Positions 5,337 to 5,858 of a DNA stretch of 5,858 bases are shown here, one piece after another. Where the stretch lies: assembly GCA_008501835.1 (NCBI GenBank), contig QQUB01000093.1, positions 1 to 5,858 of the forward strand, given 5' to 3'. The translations under genes and the position numbers were made by a program. How positions within the stretch are numbered: the first letter of the stretch is position 1; every line of letters starts with the position of its first letter. Origin of the DNA: Bacteroidota bacterium (GTDB lineage Bacteria; Bacteroidota; Bacteroidia; Chitinophagales; Saprospiraceae). The notes below the pieces were generated by a model. That model made no database searches. It was not told the DNA's origin and saw nothing but the letters and a program-made list of their open reading frames with translations.

Positions 5337-5352
5337 GTGTGAATGATCACAC
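5337..5352 (-). promoter_or_regulatory. Inverted repeat GTGTGA-N4-TCACAC, candidate operator
   Basis: Perfect 6-bp inverted arms surround ATGA, 44-60 bp upstream of the propeller start codon, which is a typical operator distance. The half-site TGTGA/TCACA is the one used by CRP-type regulators, but CRP sites have a 6-bp gap and this one has 4, the gap seen in FNR-type sites (TTGAT-N4-ATCAA). A CRP/FNR-superfamily regulator is a reasonable guess, not a demonstration. Confidence 0.4.
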
Positions 5353-5456
5353 CGTCAGGCTGGAGAGAATAATTGCCAGAGTTTATTTTGGCCCATAAAA
5401 GACAAAGGGTGTTGCAGTCTTTTTTGAACAATTTTGTGATTACAAACTCTACCTCA

Positions 5457-5474
5457 TTAACCCTTTTGGGTTAA
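5457..5474. promoter_or_regulatory. Stem TTAACCC-TTTT-GGGTTAA
   Basis: Perfect 7-bp inverted arms surround a TTTT loop, 165 bp upstream of the propeller gene. No T-tract follows on either strand, so it does not look like an intrinsic terminator. It could be a protein-binding site or a leader structure. Confidence 0.35.
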
Positions 5475-5558
5475 AATCTATTGTATAAAGAAAAAAAGAT
5501 TAACGAAAGCTTAAGTTTTGAAGCCCGATTTTAAGAAAATATAACCTTTTTTAGTCGG

Positions 5559-5600
5559 CAGCATTCAGTCAGCAGTCTTCAGTCTTCAGTCTTCAGTCCC
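5559..5600. repeat. Tandem heptamer array, consensus CAGTCTT
   Basis: Six 7-bp units in register: CAGCATT, CAGTCAG, CAGTCTT, CAGTCTT, CAGTCTT, CAGTCCC. The three central copies are identical and the outer ones are degenerate. It lies 58 bp past the stop codon of the type IX-secreted protein gene, on its 3' side. Confidence 0.85.
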
Positions 5601-5609
5601 GCTGTTCGT

Positions 5610-5658
5610 TAAAACCTCCAGGTTTTACACGGACCAAGGCGGAGGACTCCTGTCCTCC
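5610..5658 (-). terminator. Two consecutive hairpins at the 3' end of the type IX-secreted protein gene
   Basis: Reading the minus strand from the stop codon, the first stem pairs GGAGGAC with GTCCTCC around 4 nt (5641-5658) and shares one base with the stop codon. The second stem is TAAAACCT-GG-AGGTTTTA (5610-5627). Neither is followed by a proper T run, although the second arm itself contains TTTT. They may terminate or protect the transcript, or be a dispersed palindromic element. Confidence 0.45.
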
Positions 5659-5858
5659 TACCTAACCAAAGTAATACTCCCCGACTTAACCTTTTGCGGC
5701 AAATCAACAAAATGAACACTGATCTGATAAACATATACCCCGGCAGGAAGTGACTCTGATTGCATTTTGCCATTCCATCCCTGTCCTGGCTCGTTGGTTT
5801 CAAAAAGCAACTCTCCCCATCTGCTGAAGATACCCAGGGTATAGTTTTCAAGGCTACA
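5658..5858 (-). CDS. Type IX-secreted surface protein, C-terminal sorting domain (CHU_C type)
   Basis: This is the last 66 codons of a gene entering from the right edge on the minus strand, with its TAG at 5658-5660. The peptide contains YTLGIFSRWGELLFET, GQGWNGKMQSESLPAGVYVY and the ending KSGSITLVR. The order RWGxxxF, then GWxG, then PxGVYxY, then SGxxTLxR is that of the gliding motility-associated C-terminal (type B sorting) domain. This domain directs large Bacteroidota proteins through the type IX secretion system to the cell surface or medium. The upstream body, which would define function (adhesin, enzyme, repeat protein), is outside the window. A different minus-strand reading frame is also open across this stretch (down to 5609), but its peptide has no family resemblance. 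Confidence 0.88.
   Translation of the reverse strand, partial: CSLENYTLGIFSRWGELLFETNEPGQGWNGKMQSESLPAGVYVYQISVHFVDLPQKVKSGSITLVR

Larger units (their letters stand above)
5293..5657. other. 365-bp gene-free spacer upstream of the propeller gene
   Basis: I found no credible coding sequence or RNA gene here. Both flanking genes are on the minus strand. The spacer therefore holds the 3' end of the type IX-secreted protein transcript (right side) and the promoter region of the propeller gene (left side). It contains, left to right: the palindrome at 5337-5352, the stem at 5457-5474, an AT-rich stretch (about 5475-5555), the heptamer array at 5559-5600, and two hairpins at 5610-5658. No exact TAnnTTTG box was found at a good distance from the propeller start. 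Confidence 0.55.

Noticed and set aside
5609..5851. Minus-strand open frame of 80 codons at the right edge
   Set aside because: It needs a TTG start and overlaps, in another frame, the sequence that encodes the clear type IX sorting domain ending at 5658. Its own peptide is featureless.

Overview
The window looks like chromosomal DNA from a Bacteroidota bacterium, plausibly a Saprospiria- or Cytophaga-like environmental lineage. Four things point there: a type IX secretion (gliding motility-associated) C-terminal domain at the right edge, a TAnnTTTG -7 promoter box, A-rich leaders without Shine-Dalgarno sequences, and an orphan NarL-type regulator with an IADNQ start to its receiver. The lineage is inferred; no marker gene is present.

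Layout, left to right. (1) 1-114, minus: the first 38 codons of a GlpD-like FAD-dependent glycerol-3-phosphate dehydrogenase. (2) 115-331: a T-tract hairpin terminator and a large inverted heptamer repeat, both 3' of the next gene. (3) 332-2182, minus: a secreted protein with three LysM domains. (4) 2183-2443: spacer with a probable terminator. (5) 2444-3097, minus: a NarL/LuxR-family response regulator. (6) 3098-3239: divergent intergenic region with a perfect 15-bp palindrome and a TACATTTG box. (7) 3240-3728, plus: a single-domain asparaginase-like protein. (8) 3729-3847: heptamer and 13-bp repeat arrays. (9) 3848-4069, plus: a 73-residue protein with two membrane segments. (10) 4070-4242: spacer between convergent genes, with palindromes and an octamer array. 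(11) 4243-5292, minus: an exported protein made almost wholly of eight 41-residue repeats, probably a beta-propeller. (12) 5293-5657: 365-bp gene-free spacer with palindromes, a heptamer array and two hairpins. (13) 5658-5858, minus: the last 66 codons of a large type IX-secreted surface protein.

The genes do not form one obvious pathway. Three products (LysM, propeller, type IX cargo) are exported and belong to the cell envelope or surface. The regulator and the asparaginase-like gene share a divergent control region that could link them. The most distinctive features are the indel-free eightfold propeller and the different short tandem repeats (7-, 8- and 13-bp units) found directly 3' of nearly every complete gene. 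I saw no defence system, CRISPR, insertion sequence, tRNA or rRNA.
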